This document shows, piece after piece, positions 25,733 to 34,608 of a DNA stretch of 35,788 bases. Origin of the DNA: Acidobacteriota bacterium (lineage in GTDB: Bacteria; Acidobacteriota; Blastocatellia; Pyrinomonadales; Pyrinomonadaceae); assembly GCA_025463135.1 (NCBI GenBank), contig JAOAPY010000042.1, forward strand, positions 1 through 35,788. Direction: 5' to 3'. Under the pieces are notes generated by a model. It saw nothing but the letters and a program-made list of their open reading frames with translations. It was not told the DNA's origin and ran no database searches. The first letter of the stretch is position 1; the number at the start of each line of letters is the position of its first letter. A program made the position numbers and the translations under genes.

Positions 25733-28066
25733 ATGAAGAAACTTTTTACAAGCGCTCTTATTTTTTGTCTCTCTATTGGGTTATTAACTCAACGAGCCAC
25801 AGCCCAGGATGACGCTCGCGCGGCCTGGCAAATTACCGGCTTTGACATTGCCGCCAACGTGTTGCAATCGGAGCGCGCGCTTGCAGCAGTTGCGACTCTG
25901 ACTATCAAGAATGTCGGTCGCGCTTCCGGTACGGGACTAACTCTGCGTTTGAATTCGAAAGCCAAGATCAAAAGCGTGAGTGCCAATGGCGCGCCGGCCA
26001 CTTTTCATTTGCTCGCTGATGTGCGACCCGGCCTGCAACGTCTGAACATAACGTTGTTATCGCCGCTGGCTCCCAACGCCACAACGAATCTCAGTGTCGA
26101 CTATCGCATTTCTATTGATCGCAACAGTGGTCTGGAAGCCATCTCGCCTCTCGGATCGCAGTTTCTTCCCCTGACTTCCGTATCGGCGGCTGACCCGACG
26201 GCGGGCGGCTGGTATCCGGTGCTGAACACTCCGTTCACTGTGCGAGCGACGGATTCGGCGCCCTTCAAACTAAGAGTCGAGGGTACAAATGTAATCAGCT
26301 CCGGAAATGAAACGTCAGCCGGCAGCTCCGTTAGTTACGATCAGGCGTTCAATGGACAACCGTTTTTTCTACAGGGTGTTTGGGAGCGAGTGGAAGGTTC
26401 CGGAGATGCGAAAGGAATCACTGCCTTTCTGCCTCCGGGTGCGGCGGCTGATGAAAGAAAGCAAGCTGAAGCAATGTCAGGTCTAGCCGCGGCCGCGCGA
26501 GCGTTCTACGCCCTGCTCCTCGGTCCGGCGCCGGCGACCCCGATTCGCCTGGTGGCTGTGCGTCGTGGTTCGGGCTTTAACGATGGCGGCACTCTGCTGA
26601 TCGAACGCGGTGCATTTCGGCGCGAAAAACTCGACGCCGCGACGGCGATGCTGATTGCTGAATCCGTGGCGCGCCTCTGGATCGGCGGTCAAACCGCGGT
26701 GCGCGGAGAAGGATCGGGAGTCATACGCGATGGTCTGACGCGCTATCTCGCGACGTTGTTTCTGGAAAAGCAATTTGGGCGCGACGCCATGGAAGCCGAG
26801 CTGCTGCGTGAGCGCGCCGCCTATGCGACCGTCGCCAAACGTGATGCTCCGCTGTCGCGTTCAACTCCACTGGACGACAGTTACTTTAGCGGTGTGCCGA
26901 ACAAGAGCGCCATGATCTGGCGTTTGCTCGATCGACGTCTTGGTCGTGAAGCTTTCTTAAGCGCGCTGCGTCCGCTTTTACAGAGCGGGACTACGGACCA
27001 GGGTGGGATCAGCCTGGCGGCACTGCGCGTTGCGATCGGCAGTCGCGGCGACGAAGCGCTGAAGAAACTTTTGGACCATGAATTGGACCAGGCCACGGAA
27101 ATGGATTTGATGATTGGCTTACCTCAGCAACGTGGAGCCGAGTGGGTGGCGGCTCTCAGGAACCTCGGCTCACTCGATGCCCAGGTAACTGTAGTGGCCA
27201 CGACCGATCGCGGCGAACAACTCAAACTTGAGACGACCGTTCCGGCACAGAACTTCGCCGACGCTGTTTTTAAGACTGCCGCAAAAATAGTTCGCGTCGA
27301 AGTCGACCCGGACAGACTTTATCCGCAGATCGACTATGCCAACGATGTTGCGCCGCGCGTCCGAGACGTAAACGAAGCGATGGCTGAAGCCTCGCGCTTT
27401 TTCGGCGCCCAGGATTTTGTCCGGGCCGAGTCGACCGCGCGCGACATATTGGCGGCAGCGCCGCGCATGCAGGAAGCTCGCATCCTGCTGGCCCGCGCGC
27501 TGCTGGGTCAAAGCAAACTTGAAGAAGCGGAAAAGCTCTTTCGCGCCGCGCTTGACGACGCCTTGCCCACAGCGGTGTCGCTGGCCTGGGCCAACATCGG
27601 ACTGGGTGAGATTGCCTTGAAGAAAGGACAGACACCGGAAGCAGCGCGCCGCTTTAACGACGCGGTGCGAGCGGAGGGCGAATATGCCTCGGCACTCGTC
27701 TCGCGTGCGGGACGCATCAGGGCTGAGAGTGTCGGCAACGCGGCGCCACCAGTGGACGAAACCGCGCGCGCATTTGTCACACAACTGGAAAAGGACATCA
27801 CTTCCGGCAGCAAGGTTGAGTTGGAAAACAAAATCATACCTGGTGAGTTGGTGCGATTCGTAAATGGCATCCTGGGCACCAGGCCGGACAGTTGGCAAAC
27901 CAAAGTGCTCCGCACCGAACAGTTAGACGCAGCGCAGACGGCAGTTGACGTCTCAATCAATTCAAAAGTTCTGGGCAAAGAATCAGCGGGAACCGCGGTG
28001 TTTATTTTGGCGCGCGTCGGCGGCGCTTGGAAACTTGCCGGTATCGAACTCTTTGAGGTGCGCTGA
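25733..28066 (+). CDS. Secreted M1-peptidase-like protein lacking zinc ligands, with TPR region
   Basis: The protein has 777 residues. A signal peptide (about residues 1-24, ending TAQ) precedes a beta-rich domain like the N-terminal domain of M1 aminopeptidases, then a helical region with the pattern LIAESVARLWIGG (residues 307-319) where M1 enzymes have HExxHxxWxG. Both histidines are replaced by Ala309 and Ala313, leaving Glu310. The next ligand region reads RDGLTRYLA instead of NEGFAxYL. TPR-like repeats follow at about 550-670 (FVRAESTARDILAAAP, LEEAEKLFRAALDD), then a C-terminal beta domain. It is probably non-catalytic, a binding or chaperone-type protein in the periplasm. The ATG at 25733 gives a good signal peptide; the ribosome binding site is weak. 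Confidence 0.78.
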   Translation: MKKLFTSALIFCLSIGLLTQRATAQDDARAAWQITGFDIAANVLQSERALAAVATLTIKNVGRASGTGLTLRLNSKAKIKSVSANGAPATFHLLADVRPGLQRLNITLLSPLAPNATTNLSVDYRISIDRNSGLEAISPLGSQFLPLTSVSAADPTAGGWYPVLNTPFTVRATDSAPFKLRVEGTNVISSGNETSAGSSVSYDQAFNGQPFFLQGVWERVEGSGDAKGITAFLPPGAAADERKQAEAMSGLAAAARAFYALLLGPAPATPIRLVAVRRGSGFNDGGTLLIERGAFRREKLDAATAMLIAESVARLWIGGQTAVRGEGSGVIRDGLTRYLATLFLEKQFGRDAMEAELLRERAAYATVAKRDAPLSRSTPLDDSYFSGVPNKSAMIWRLLDRRLGREAFLSALRPLLQSGTTDQGGISLAALRVAIGSRGDEALKKLLDHELDQATEMDLMIGLPQQRGAEWVAALRNLGSLDAQVTVVATTDRGEQLKLETTVPAQNFADAVFKTAAKIVRVEVDPDRLYPQIDYANDVAPRVRDVNEAMAEASRFFGAQDFVRAESTARDILAAAPRMQEARILLARALLGQSKLEEAEKLFRAALDDALPTAVSLAWANIGLGEIALKKGQTPEAARRFNDAVRAEGEYASALVSRAGRIRAESVGNAAPPVDETARAFVTQLEKDITSGSKVELENKIIPGELVRFVNGILGTRPDSWQTKVLRTEQLDAAQTAVDVSINSKVLGKESAGTAVFILARVGGAWKLAGIELFEVR

Positions 28067-28173
28067 AGTAGCACAGACTTCGGTCGGTGGCTGGCTAGGT
28101 TCCCCTCGCCGCTGAGAGGGTTAGCGAGAGGTAGAGGTCGCCCCAACCCCGCCCCATTCATGGGCTGGGGAGC

Positions 28174-28201
28174 GAAACTTGAAACTTGAAACCTGAAACT
28201 A
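28174..28201. repeat. Heptamer tandem repeat GAAACYT
   Basis: Four consecutive units read gaaactt / gaaactt / gaaacct / gaaacta. It directly precedes the kdsC start at 28210. Confidence 0.8.
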
Positions 28202-28209
28202 GTGAACGT

Positions 28210-28752
28210 ATGGAAGACCTTGCAGCAATTGAACGTCGAGCCGCTCGCATCAAGCTCTTGTTGATGGACTGCGATGGTGTGCTTACCGATGGCACGCTGA
28301 TGTTGCTGGACACGGGAGACGAACAGAAGTTCTTTAACGTGCGCGATGGCCATGGCCTCGTGTTGCTTCATCGCGCAGGTTTGCGATCAGGAATTATCTC
28401 CGGACGCAGTTCGAGCGTTGTAACCAGGCGGGCGCTCGAGTTGGGGATGGAGCCAGGCCTTGTGCGCCAGGGCACACTGAATAAAATCAAAGACTTTGAG
28501 GAGCTGCGGGCGGTCGCTAAGGTTCAGGAGCACGAAGTTGCTTTTGTCGGCGATGATGTGACCGATATCCCACTCATGCAGCGAGTCGAATTCGCAGTGG
28601 CCGTTGCGGACGCCGTTCCGGAAACGCTGTCAGTCGCGCATTATGTAACCCAGGCGCTCGGCGGACGCGGCGCCGTGCGCGAAGTCGTGGAGATTATTCT
28701 CAAGGCCCAGGGTCATTGGAATTCATTGATGCAGCGTTACTTCACGCTCTGA
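28210..28752 (+). CDS. kdsC: 3-deoxy-manno-octulosonate-8-phosphatase (HAD family)
   Basis: The protein has 180 residues, the usual length. HAD motifs are visible: LLMDCDGVLTDG with Asp20 nucleophile and Asp22 general acid, the ISGRSS motif, and VGDDVTDIPLM for metal binding. It lacks a cap domain, as KdsC tetramers do. It would remove phosphate from Kdo-8-phosphate made by KdsA. The ATG at 28210 fits the family start; no strong ribosome binding site is visible, and the codon follows the heptamer repeat. In this genome it is not followed by lptC or lptA, but by a tRNA. Confidence 0.92.
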   Translation: MEDLAAIERRAARIKLLLMDCDGVLTDGTLMLLDTGDEQKFFNVRDGHGLVLLHRAGLRSGIISGRSSSVVTRRALELGMEPGLVRQGTLNKIKDFEELRAVAKVQEHEVAFVGDDVTDIPLMQRVEFAVAVADAVPETLSVAHYVTQALGGRGAVREVVEIILKAQGHWNSLMQRYFTL

Positions 28753-28822
28753 AAGTGGCATCGGCATCCTGCCCGTCTGTTGCCAGGCTCAATTAGAAAG
28801 AAAAGAATTTCGTTACGGTTCG

Positions 28823-28851
28823 TTGACACCTGCGTGCGCGCTGTTTATCTT
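28823..28851 (+). promoter_or_regulatory. Promoter of tRNA-Gly
   Basis: TTGACA (28823-28828), 17-base spacer, TATCTT (28846-28851), starting about 30 bases before the tRNA. It is the best sigma-70-type promoter seen in the window. Confidence 0.7.
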
Positions 28852-28886
28852 TCAATCGCACAACAGAGGTGTGGCTTTCCCAATCA

Positions 28887-28961
28887 GCGGGCGTAGCTCA
28901 ATGGTAGAGCGCCAGCTTCCCAAGCTGGATGTTGCGGGTTCGATCCCCGTCGCCCGCTCCA
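28887..28961 (+). tRNA. tRNA-Gly (anticodon CCC)
   Basis: Acceptor GCGGGCG pairs with CGCCCGC; D-arm GCTC...GAGC; anticodon stem CCAGC/GCTGG with loop TTCCCAA (anticodon CCC); T-arm GCGGG-TTCGATC-CCCGT; discriminator T and an encoded CCA end (28959-28961). All arms pair well. It reads GGG codons. Confidence 0.97.
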
Positions 28962-28992
28962 AAGTTTCTGAAGGTCGTGAACTTCCTTAAGG

Positions 28993-29077
28993 CTTGATGT
29001 CCGATAAGCTTTAGCTTGTCGTAACGCCGCGACAAACTAAAGTTTGTCGGACATTTGCCGCGAAACTGACCCACTAC
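28993..29077. repeat. Palindromic GTAGTGGGTCAGTTT element, copy 3
   Basis: It begins CTTGATGTCCGATAAGC and ends GACCCACTAC; the left outer part is truncated. The centre TAGCTTGTCG...CGACAAACTA matches copies 1 and 2. It lies 31 bases after the tRNA-Gly gene. Confidence 0.85.
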
Positions 29078-29203
29078 CTAGACTTGTTCAGCCGTTTGGG
29101 ATGCGGGTAAACGCTTGAGTGTCCTCTCAGTTCATGAGCGGCGCATGGTCGCCGCACGGCAAGGAATTGGCGCACTGTAGTCCCTCCTGAATTTGTGCAC
29201 TCT

Positions 29204-29884
29204 TCAGAACAAACTCGGTTGCGCTTCGAGAATTGACTCAACTGGTTGGACGAGCGTCTCGTTATCGATCTTCGCGTGATTGACGTCGCTGCTGACGGGA
29301 TAACTTTTCATCGCGGCGGCGGGGAAGGGAGCCAGAATGCTCATTAACTCTTCCGACTGGGTGTCGCGGTTGAGCCAGGCATCGTAGTGTTCGGCCGGCA
29401 GCATCGCGGGCATACGATCATGAATCTCTGCCAGTAATTTGTTTGGTGTGGTGGTGATGATCGCGCAAGAAATTTTAGAGACTCCGTCTCGGCGCCACTC
29501 GTCCCAGATGCCGGCAAAAGCAAAGGGCGTCTCGTCCTGCAACTGAAAATAAAAAGGCTGTTTGATTTTTCCGCGCTTCTGCCATTCGTAAAATCCGTCA
29601 GCGGGAATCAAACAGCGGCGACTGTGAAAGGAATCACTGAAGCTCCGCTTGAGCTCGAGCGTCTCAGCGCGGGCATTAATGAAGCCCGTTGCCTCAGTGC
29701 TCCAGGAAGGGGCCAGGCCCCAGTCGAAGAGACCCAGCGTCCGCTTTTCATCGATTTGGGTCACCGCCAGGATTTGCTGACTGGGCGCAATGTTGAAGCG
29801 CGGATTTACGTCGAAAAGTTCGGCCGCGGGTACGCCCCAAATTCTTACTCGCCGTGGATGTCTAAGCGTGAATCGTCCGCACAT
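29204..29884 (-). CDS. SOS response-associated peptidase-like protein (SRAP/YedK/HMCES family)
   Basis: The protein has 226 residues. Known: YedK/HMCES proteins form a covalent thiazolidine link with abasic sites in single-stranded DNA through the N-terminal Cys2 exposed after Met removal. Here MCGRFTL supplies Cys2, NPRFNIAPSQ the conserved Asn/Pro stretch, FINARAE and GFYEW the catalytic Glu region, and SSDVNHAKID the conserved His. It is therefore likely active in DNA damage tolerance. The ATG at 29884 is fixed by the Cys2 requirement; the upstream region is heptamer repeat. Confidence 0.93.
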   Translation of the reverse strand: MCGRFTLRHPRRVRIWGVPAAELFDVNPRFNIAPSQQILAVTQIDEKRTLGLFDWGLAPSWSTEATGFINARAETLELKRSFSDSFHSRRCLIPADGFYEWQKRGKIKQPFYFQLQDETPFAFAGIWDEWRRDGVSKISCAIITTTPNKLLAEIHDRMPAMLPAEHYDAWLNRDTQSEELMSILAPFPAAAMKSYPVSSDVNHAKIDNETLVQPVESILEAQPSLF

Positions 29885-29892
29885 TGAAAGAA

Positions 29893-29920
29893 GTCAGTTG
29901 TCAGTTGTCAGTTGTCAGTT
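29893..29920. repeat. Heptamer tandem repeat GTCAGTT, four perfect copies
   Basis: Four exact consecutive GTCAGTT units start about 9 bases before the SRAP start codon (minus strand). This is the most regular of the heptamer tracts in the window and resembles cyanobacterial short tandem heptamer repeats. Confidence 0.9.
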
Positions 29921-29929
29921 GGTTTCGTG

Positions 29930-30035
29930 CTTGGTACCTGGTTCTTAGTTCTTTGTAGGCACCGGTTAATGTCGACAATAAAGAAACGATGAAGCGGAGG
30001 GAAGAAACCAAGTATAAACGACCAAGTACCAAGCT
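29930..30035. repeat. Two inverted heptamer tracts between SRAP and EttA genes
   Basis: Left tract 29930-29957 reads cttggta / cctggtt / cttagtt / ctttgta; right tract 30008-30035 reads ccaagta / taaacga / ccaagta / ccaagct. They are approximately inverted (AGCTTGGTACTTGG versus GCTTGGTACCTGG). Confidence 0.6.
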
Positions 30036-30040
30036 CGGCT

Positions 30041-31723
30041 CTATCCCCGCGTCAAATGTCGATACTTGATGCGATGCGGTTGTTCCGCGGCTGCACCGAG
30101 TCGCGCTTTGCGATCGGTTTCGTAATCGGAATAGTTGCCTTCGAACCAGACAACCTTGCTGTCACCTTCGAACGCCAGGATGTGGGTTGCGATCCGATCC
30201 AGAAACCAGCGATCGTGGGAAATCACGACCGCGCAACCGGCAAAGTTTTCCAGCGCTTCTTCCAACGCGCGCAGCGTATTCACATCCAGATCGTTGGTCG
30301 GCTCATCCAACAGCAACACGTTCGCGCCTTCCTTCAACATCTTTGCCAGGTGCACACGATTGCGCTCGCCACCCGAAAGCATGCTCACCTTCTTCTGCTG
30401 GTCTGACCCGGAGAAATTGAAGCGTCCGACATACGCGCGCGAATTAACTTCACGTGTTCCCAGTTTCAAGAGGTCCGTCCCGCCCGAGATTTCTTCCCAG
30501 ATCGACTTACTCGCGTCGAGCGTGCGGCTTTGATCTACGTAAGCCAAGGCCACCGTCTCGCCAACGCGAATGGTGCCGCTGTCAGGTTGTTCCTGGCCCG
30601 TGATCATGCGGAACAGAGTCGTCTTGCCCGCGCCGTTTGGACCAATCACCCCGACGATGCCGCCGGGAGGCAGCTGAAAAGTCATGTCTTCGACCAGCAG
30701 GTTGTCACCAAAAGCCTTGTTCACCTTTTCCGCTTCGATCACCACATCGCCCAGACGCGGGCCTGAGGGGATGTGGATTTCCAAATCCTCGCGTCGCTTT
30801 TCAGCATCATTCTCGAGCAGCGATTGATAAGCATTGATACGGGCCTTGCCCTTGGCGTGACGCGCCTTGGGCGACATGCGAATCCATTCCAGTTCGCGCT
30901 GCAGCGTCTTTTGTCTTTCGCTCTCGGACTTTTCTTCGCGTCGCAGGCGTTCCTGCTTCTGTTCCAGCCACGAAGTGTAGTTGCCCTTCCAGGGAATGCC
31001 CGCGCCCCGATCGAGTTCCAAAATCCATCCGGCCACGTTGTCGAGAAAGTAGCGATCGTGAGTCACCGCGATGATCGTGCCGGGATAGCTTTGCAGGTGA
31101 TGTTCCAGCCAGGCCACCGACTCGGCATCGAGGTGGTTCGTGGGTTCGTCAAGCAGCAGTATGTCCGGTTTCTGAAGTAACAAGCGACACAAGGCAACGC
31201 GCCGGCGTTCGCCGCCCGAGAGAATTTTCACAGGCGTTTCCGGCGGCGGACAGCGCAGCGCGTCCATAGCCATCTCAAGTCGCGCGTCAAGATCCCATGC
31301 GTCCTGATGGTCCAGCTTCTCTTGCACTTCGCCCTGTCGCGCTAACAATTTGTCCATGTCCGCGTCCGACATTTCTTCGCCGAACTTTGCGTTGATCTCT
31401 TCAAACTCTTTGAGAAGGTCGACTGTTTCCTGCACCGCTTCTTCCACGACTTCACGGACAGTGCGCGCATCGTCGATCAGCGGTTCCTGCTCGAGAAAGC
31501 CGACGGTGTAGCCCGGCGAGATGACAGTCTCGCCATTGAATTCCTTGTCCACACCGGCCAGGATGCGCAGCAGCGATGACTTGCCCGATCCGTTCAGCCC
31601 GATAACGCCAATCTTTGCGCCATAGAAATAGGAAAGATAAATGTCTTTCAGCACGGCCTTCTTGTCATAGAACTTACTGACGCCGACCATGGAATAGATG
31701 ATTTTGTTTGGTTCAGTGCTCAT
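30041..31723 (-). CDS. ettA: Energy-dependent translational throttle protein (ABC-F ATPase)
   Basis: The protein has 560 residues. Two ABC ATPase domains are complete: Walker [12 protein letters not shown] and [11 protein letters not shown], signature [11 protein letters not shown] and [11 protein letters not shown], Walker [12 protein letters not shown] and [12 protein letters not shown] linker rich in Lys/Arg/Glu ([19 protein letters not shown]) is the P-site tRNA interaction segment, and the end [11 protein letters not shown] is typical of EttA. Known: EttA binds the ribosomal E site and gates the first elongation step according to the ATP/ADP ratio. No clear ribosome binding site precedes the ATG at 31723; nonamer repeats lie directly upstream. 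Confidence 0.95.
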   Translation of the reverse strand: MSTEPNKIIYSMVGVSKFYDKKAVLKDIYLSYFYGAKIGVIGLNGSGKSSLLRILAGVDKEFNGETVISPGYTVGFLEQEPLIDDARTVREVVEEAVQETVDLLKEFEEINAKFGEEMSDADMDKLLARQGEVQEKLDHQDAWDLDARLEMAMDALRCPPPETPVKILSGGERRRVALCRLLLQKPDILLLDEPTNHLDAESVAWLEHHLQSYPGTIIAVTHDRYFLDNVAGWILELDRGAGIPWKGNYTSWLEQKQERLRREEKSESERQKTLQRELEWIRMSPKARHAKGKARINAYQSLLENDAEKRREDLEIHIPSGPRLGDVVIEAEKVNKAFGDNLLVEDMTFQLPPGGIVGVIGPNGAGKTTLFRMITGQEQPDSGTIRVGETVALAYVDQSRTLDASKSIWEEISGGTDLLKLGTREVNSRAYVGRFNFSGSDQQKKVSMLSGGERNRVHLAKMLKEGANVLLLDEPTNDLDVNTLRALEEALENFAGCAVVISHDRWFLDRIATHILAFEGDSKVVWFEGNYSDYETDRKARLGAAAEQPHRIKYRHLTRG

Positions 31724-31734
31724 AGTTTTTCATC

Positions 31735-31761
31735 CACAGATTACACAGATTCCGCAGAGAA
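31735..31761. repeat. Nonamer repeat CACAGATTM
   Basis: Three consecutive 9-base units read cacagatta / cacagattc / cgcagagaa, directly upstream of the ettA start. Confidence 0.6.
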
Positions 31762-31868
31762 GGAAAAAGGTGCGCTGGCGAAGAGAGGGCTTCTTGAGAG
31801 TTCGCGTACGAGGCAATTCTCAGATGCACTTAGCGGTTTGCAAGACTCTTTCTCATGCTGTTAATTTC

Positions 31869-31994
31869 TCAGCAGCTTTCAATAGTAAGGTAGCTCGCTC
31901 CTCTACACTGGCGGAACTCGGTGTGGGAAACTTCCGCTTTCGGTGGTTTCTTCAAGGCTGCGGGCTGAGGCACGACCTGATACTTGTTATTCAT
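31869..31994 (-). CDS. Short ORF, 41 residues, downstream of the HigA-N-like gene
   Basis: The predicted peptide begins MNNKYQVVPQPAALKKP and ends YLTIESC, with two cysteines and a Pro/Lys-rich first half. The ATG at 31994 has GGAGA about eight bases upstream, a good ribosome binding site for so short a frame. It begins 38 bases after the 32033-32254 gene on the same strand, so the two may be an operon. No family is recognised; it could be a small partner or toxin, or a chance ORF. Confidence 0.4.
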   Translation of the reverse strand: MNNKYQVVPQPAALKKPPKAEVSHTEFRQCRGASYLTIESC

Positions 31995-32032
31995 GCTAAA
32001 TCTCCGCGTGGACTATCATTCAAAGGACGACT

Positions 32033-32254
32033 CTAGTTCAACTCAGGTACCTCATCGTGTTCGTAGGTTTCAATTAGAATACCGACAATCTCCATTAACG
32101 ACGCGAGCGGGTGCGACTGGTCCTCGCCCACCTCATCTGTAATTTCATCGAGCACCGCAACCAGGTGTTGATAGTCCTCTTCGGAATGCGCCACGAAGAT
32201 AGTCCCGACCAACGACGACCAAGCGGCTGCGGTCTTACTGACGTCCAAGTTCAT
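32033..32254 (-). CDS. HigA antitoxin N-domain-like small protein (no HTH)
   Basis: The protein has 73 residues. The run DEVGEDQSHPLASLMEIVG followed by ILIETYEHDEVPE matches the N-terminal segment of HigA-type antitoxins (EVGEDExHPLASLLDxxxxLIExYEdEH). The helix-turn-helix that follows in the family is absent: the frame stops after VPELN. It may be a truncated antitoxin or a freestanding protein-interaction domain. No HigB-type toxin lies upstream. GAGAG about eight bases upstream supports the ATG at 32254. Confidence 0.5.
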   Translation of the reverse strand: MNLDVSKTAAAWSSLVGTIFVAHSEEDYQHLVAVLDEITDEVGEDQSHPLASLMEIVGILIETYEHDEVPELN

Positions 32255-32312
32255 TTATCTACTCTCTACACCTTTACTCCTCGCAGTCTGGGGAGTAATC
32301 AACCAACAAATT

Positions 32313-32702
32313 TTATCTAAAGTAGGAAGCGCAGGGCTTTCGCCTTAGCATTTGAGATTGTCCGGACGAGTTCTTAAGACTTAGACCCGCGGCGGTGACT
32401 TTGCCGTTGAACTTTTCTTCACCCACGGTGAAATTGACGGAAGCGCCATTTACCTTGACCGGCACAAATTCAGGCTTCGGATCCTCTGCGCCTCCCTGCG
32501 CAATCTGCACGATTGCGTAATGACCATCACCCGCAGCCACCAGGACCACTCTCATGCCTTCGAGGTCGCCTGAACCTTTACCCACCGTAAAATTTTCGTA
32601 GACGCCGGCCACGCTGGCGGCTGTTGGCTTCTTCGCCAGCGCCATCGGGATGATGATCAAGGAAATCGCAATGGTCAAAAATGCGCGCAGAGTTAGCTTC
32701 AT
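32313..32702 (-). CDS. Small secreted hypothetical protein
   Basis: The protein has 129 residues. A signal peptide (residues about 1-23, AISLIIIPMALA) is followed by a beta-rich domain with repeated Val/Gly-rich strands (NFTVGKGSGDLEGMRVVLVA, ASVNFTVGEEKFNGKVTAAG). GGAGG about six bases upstream strongly supports the ATG at 32702. No family is recognised. It sits alone between an inverted repeat (32778-32849) and the HigA-N-like gene. Confidence 0.7.
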   Translation of the reverse strand: MKLTLRAFLTIAISLIIIPMALAKKPTAASVAGVYENFTVGKGSGDLEGMRVVLVAAGDGHYAIVQIAQGGAEDPKPEFVPVKVNGASVNFTVGEEKFNGKVTAAGLSLKNSSGQSQMLRRKPCASYFR

Positions 32703-32777
32703 AAGAATCCTCCAAATTTGTTGATAATACGTTTGAGCATCGCATACTAAATCTTATTCTGTCTCTTGCTTTGCACC

Positions 32778-32849
32778 TTTGCGTCTCTGCGGGGAATTGT
32801 CTCCAGTGCTTGCGTACAGTTTGTGCCGCAAAGCCGCAGAGGCCGCAAA
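32778..32849. repeat. Inverted repeat TTTGCGTCTCTGCGG
   Basis: Left 32778-32792 and right 32834-32849 are near-perfect inverted repeats (one base insertion) downstream of the OPT gene. It could act as a terminator, and such TTTGCG/CTCTGCGG repeats are common in related genomes. Confidence 0.6.
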
Positions 32850-32889
32850 AGGATTTGTTTAAGATGCAATAGACGGGCGGTAATCAATT

Positions 32890-34608
32890 TCAGAAGTTCA
32901 CGTGGAGAGCCGCCAAAATTGCCAGCACTACGGCAACGATAGCCTCGCCGGCGATCAAACCTGAGGCCAACGGGATTCTGTAGTCTTTCTCAGTCTGAGG
33001 GGAAACTTTGGACCAGATAAATTGTCCCACGCCACCCAATATGAACGTCATCAAAACCGAAGCCGGTATCAACATCCCGATGCCGATGGCCGACGGCGAT
33101 GGGATTTTTTCTTCCCATTTCTCTGCCATTAGAGTGAGCAAGATCCCTACAGCAATTCCTATTACGAGTCCGACTAAACATCCTGGCGGCAAAGCGTTAA
33201 AGCCTTTCGTCAAGAGTTCGGCAAAGCCCGCCCACTTCACGCTGATAGGAGCCGACAAGCCTTGCGGTCCGATGCCAAACTTATCGCGCAGCACCGGATA
33301 GACGATGGCCGTAGCGATGGAACCAACCGGCGCTGCTATCAGTTGGGCGATTGTCAGGTTGCGAGGATTGGAACGGAGCAACTGGCCGGCTTTGAAGTCC
33401 TGCATTAGCGCTTCAGAAGTGACGGCGATGGTTCCCGTCAAGCCACTGGAAGACATATTCACCGGCACATTGCCCGGCGAGATGAAAGCAAAAATCGCCT
33501 GCATCATGTTCGACATCGCACTGATGGGGCCCCAGTTGGTTTCTCCCAGGACGCGCAGGCCCACCAGCATCAACGGTAACGAGAGCACTATGGCGATGAA
33601 CGAGAGGTAGACCGGAATACCCATGCTGAAATACTGCACCAGGCAAATCACCACGGTCATGATCAACGAGCCTATGACTACAAACCGGATCGGAAAATCG
33701 TTTCTCTCCATCTGGCTGCCGCGCAGTCCGCGAAATGTCTTGACGATCAAATTCCATTTCAATGCCAGCGACGTCAGACCGCCCGCAACCATCAGACCTG
33801 TCGCCGGCCACATCACCCAGCGCAGGGTCGCTGGAAATGTTTGCTCTGGAATCATTCCGTGCGAGAGCAGAAAGCTTGGGAGGATGAACCAACTGACGGC
33901 CGTGCCAATGGCCATGGCCAAACAGATACGGAACCCCACCAATAATCCCGAACCCAGCGACAACAGGCTCAGATTAAATCCAATATTCATCGGCTGCATG
34001 CCGGGCAGAAATACTGTGTCCCTGATCCACTTAAAATAAGTAGTAATTATCATCAAGGCGCCGGAAGCCAGCCCACCGAGGCCCAACGCTTTGACTGGGC
34101 CGGCGGATGCTCCCTTTTCACGACCTTCGTGCAACACCTTGATCGTTTCACCCGCGGCCAGACCATCGGCGAACGTCAGGTTCTCTTCGTCGATATAATG
34201 ACGGCGCATGGGCACGGCCAGCAGAATGCCGAGGAGGCTCGCACTGCAGAGCCAGAAAAAGATTTGCCACGTTCCGAGGTGAATCGGCGGATTGAGAACG
34301 CCTTTGGCATTCAGCAAATCAAACGCCGCCAGCAGCACGCACATGAAAGCAGTTTGTCCGGCGCTGGTGCCCATTGTCTGAACGATGTTGTTCTCGCGCG
34401 CATTGGTGCCGGCGGCGCGCAGAATCAATACGAGGGCAATGAAGCCAAAGAAGGCAGACACCACCGACAGGTTTGGTCCAAACCCGAGCTTCAACACACA
34501 GTAGGGATAGGCGCTGCCAATAATCACAGCCACGACCAGCCCGACTATGATCGAGCGCGCAGTGAGCTCGGGCGCCGTTGGTGCGGTGGAGGTTTTTGTG
34601 TCAGTCAT
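32890..34608 (-). CDS. OPT family oligopeptide transporter
   Basis: The protein has 572 residues and about 14-16 predicted membrane helices. A short polar N-terminus precedes LTARSIIVGLVVAVIIGSAY, the OPT start pattern. Conserved segments include NVPVNMSSSGLTGTI and helices rich in Gly and Ala. Known OPT proteins move small peptides or metal chelates, probably with protons; the substrate here is unknown. The ATG at 34608 has no strong ribosome binding site. Confidence 0.88.
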   Translation of the reverse strand: MTDTKTSTAPTAPELTARSIIVGLVVAVIIGSAYPYCVLKLGFGPNLSVVSAFFGFIALVLILRAAGTNARENNIVQTMGTSAGQTAFMCVLLAAFDLLNAKGVLNPPIHLGTWQIFFWLCSASLLGILLAVPMRRHYIDEENLTFADGLAAGETIKVLHEGREKGASAGPVKALGLGGLASGALMIITTYFKWIRDTVFLPGMQPMNIGFNLSLLSLGSGLLVGFRICLAMAIGTAVSWFILPSFLLSHGMIPEQTFPATLRWVMWPATGLMVAGGLTSLALKWNLIVKTFRGLRGSQMERNDFPIRFVVIGSLIMTVVICLVQYFSMGIPVYLSFIAIVLSLPLMLVGLRVLGETNWGPISAMSNMMQAIFAFISPGNVPVNMSSSGLTGTIAVTSEALMQDFKAGQLLRSNPRNLTIAQLIAAPVGSIATAIVYPVLRDKFGIGPQGLSAPISVKWAGFAELLTKGFNALPPGCLVGLVIGIAVGILLTLMAEKWEEKIPSPSAIGIGMLIPASVLMTFILGGVGQFIWSKVSPQTEKDYRIPLASGLIAGEAIVAVVLAILAALHVNF

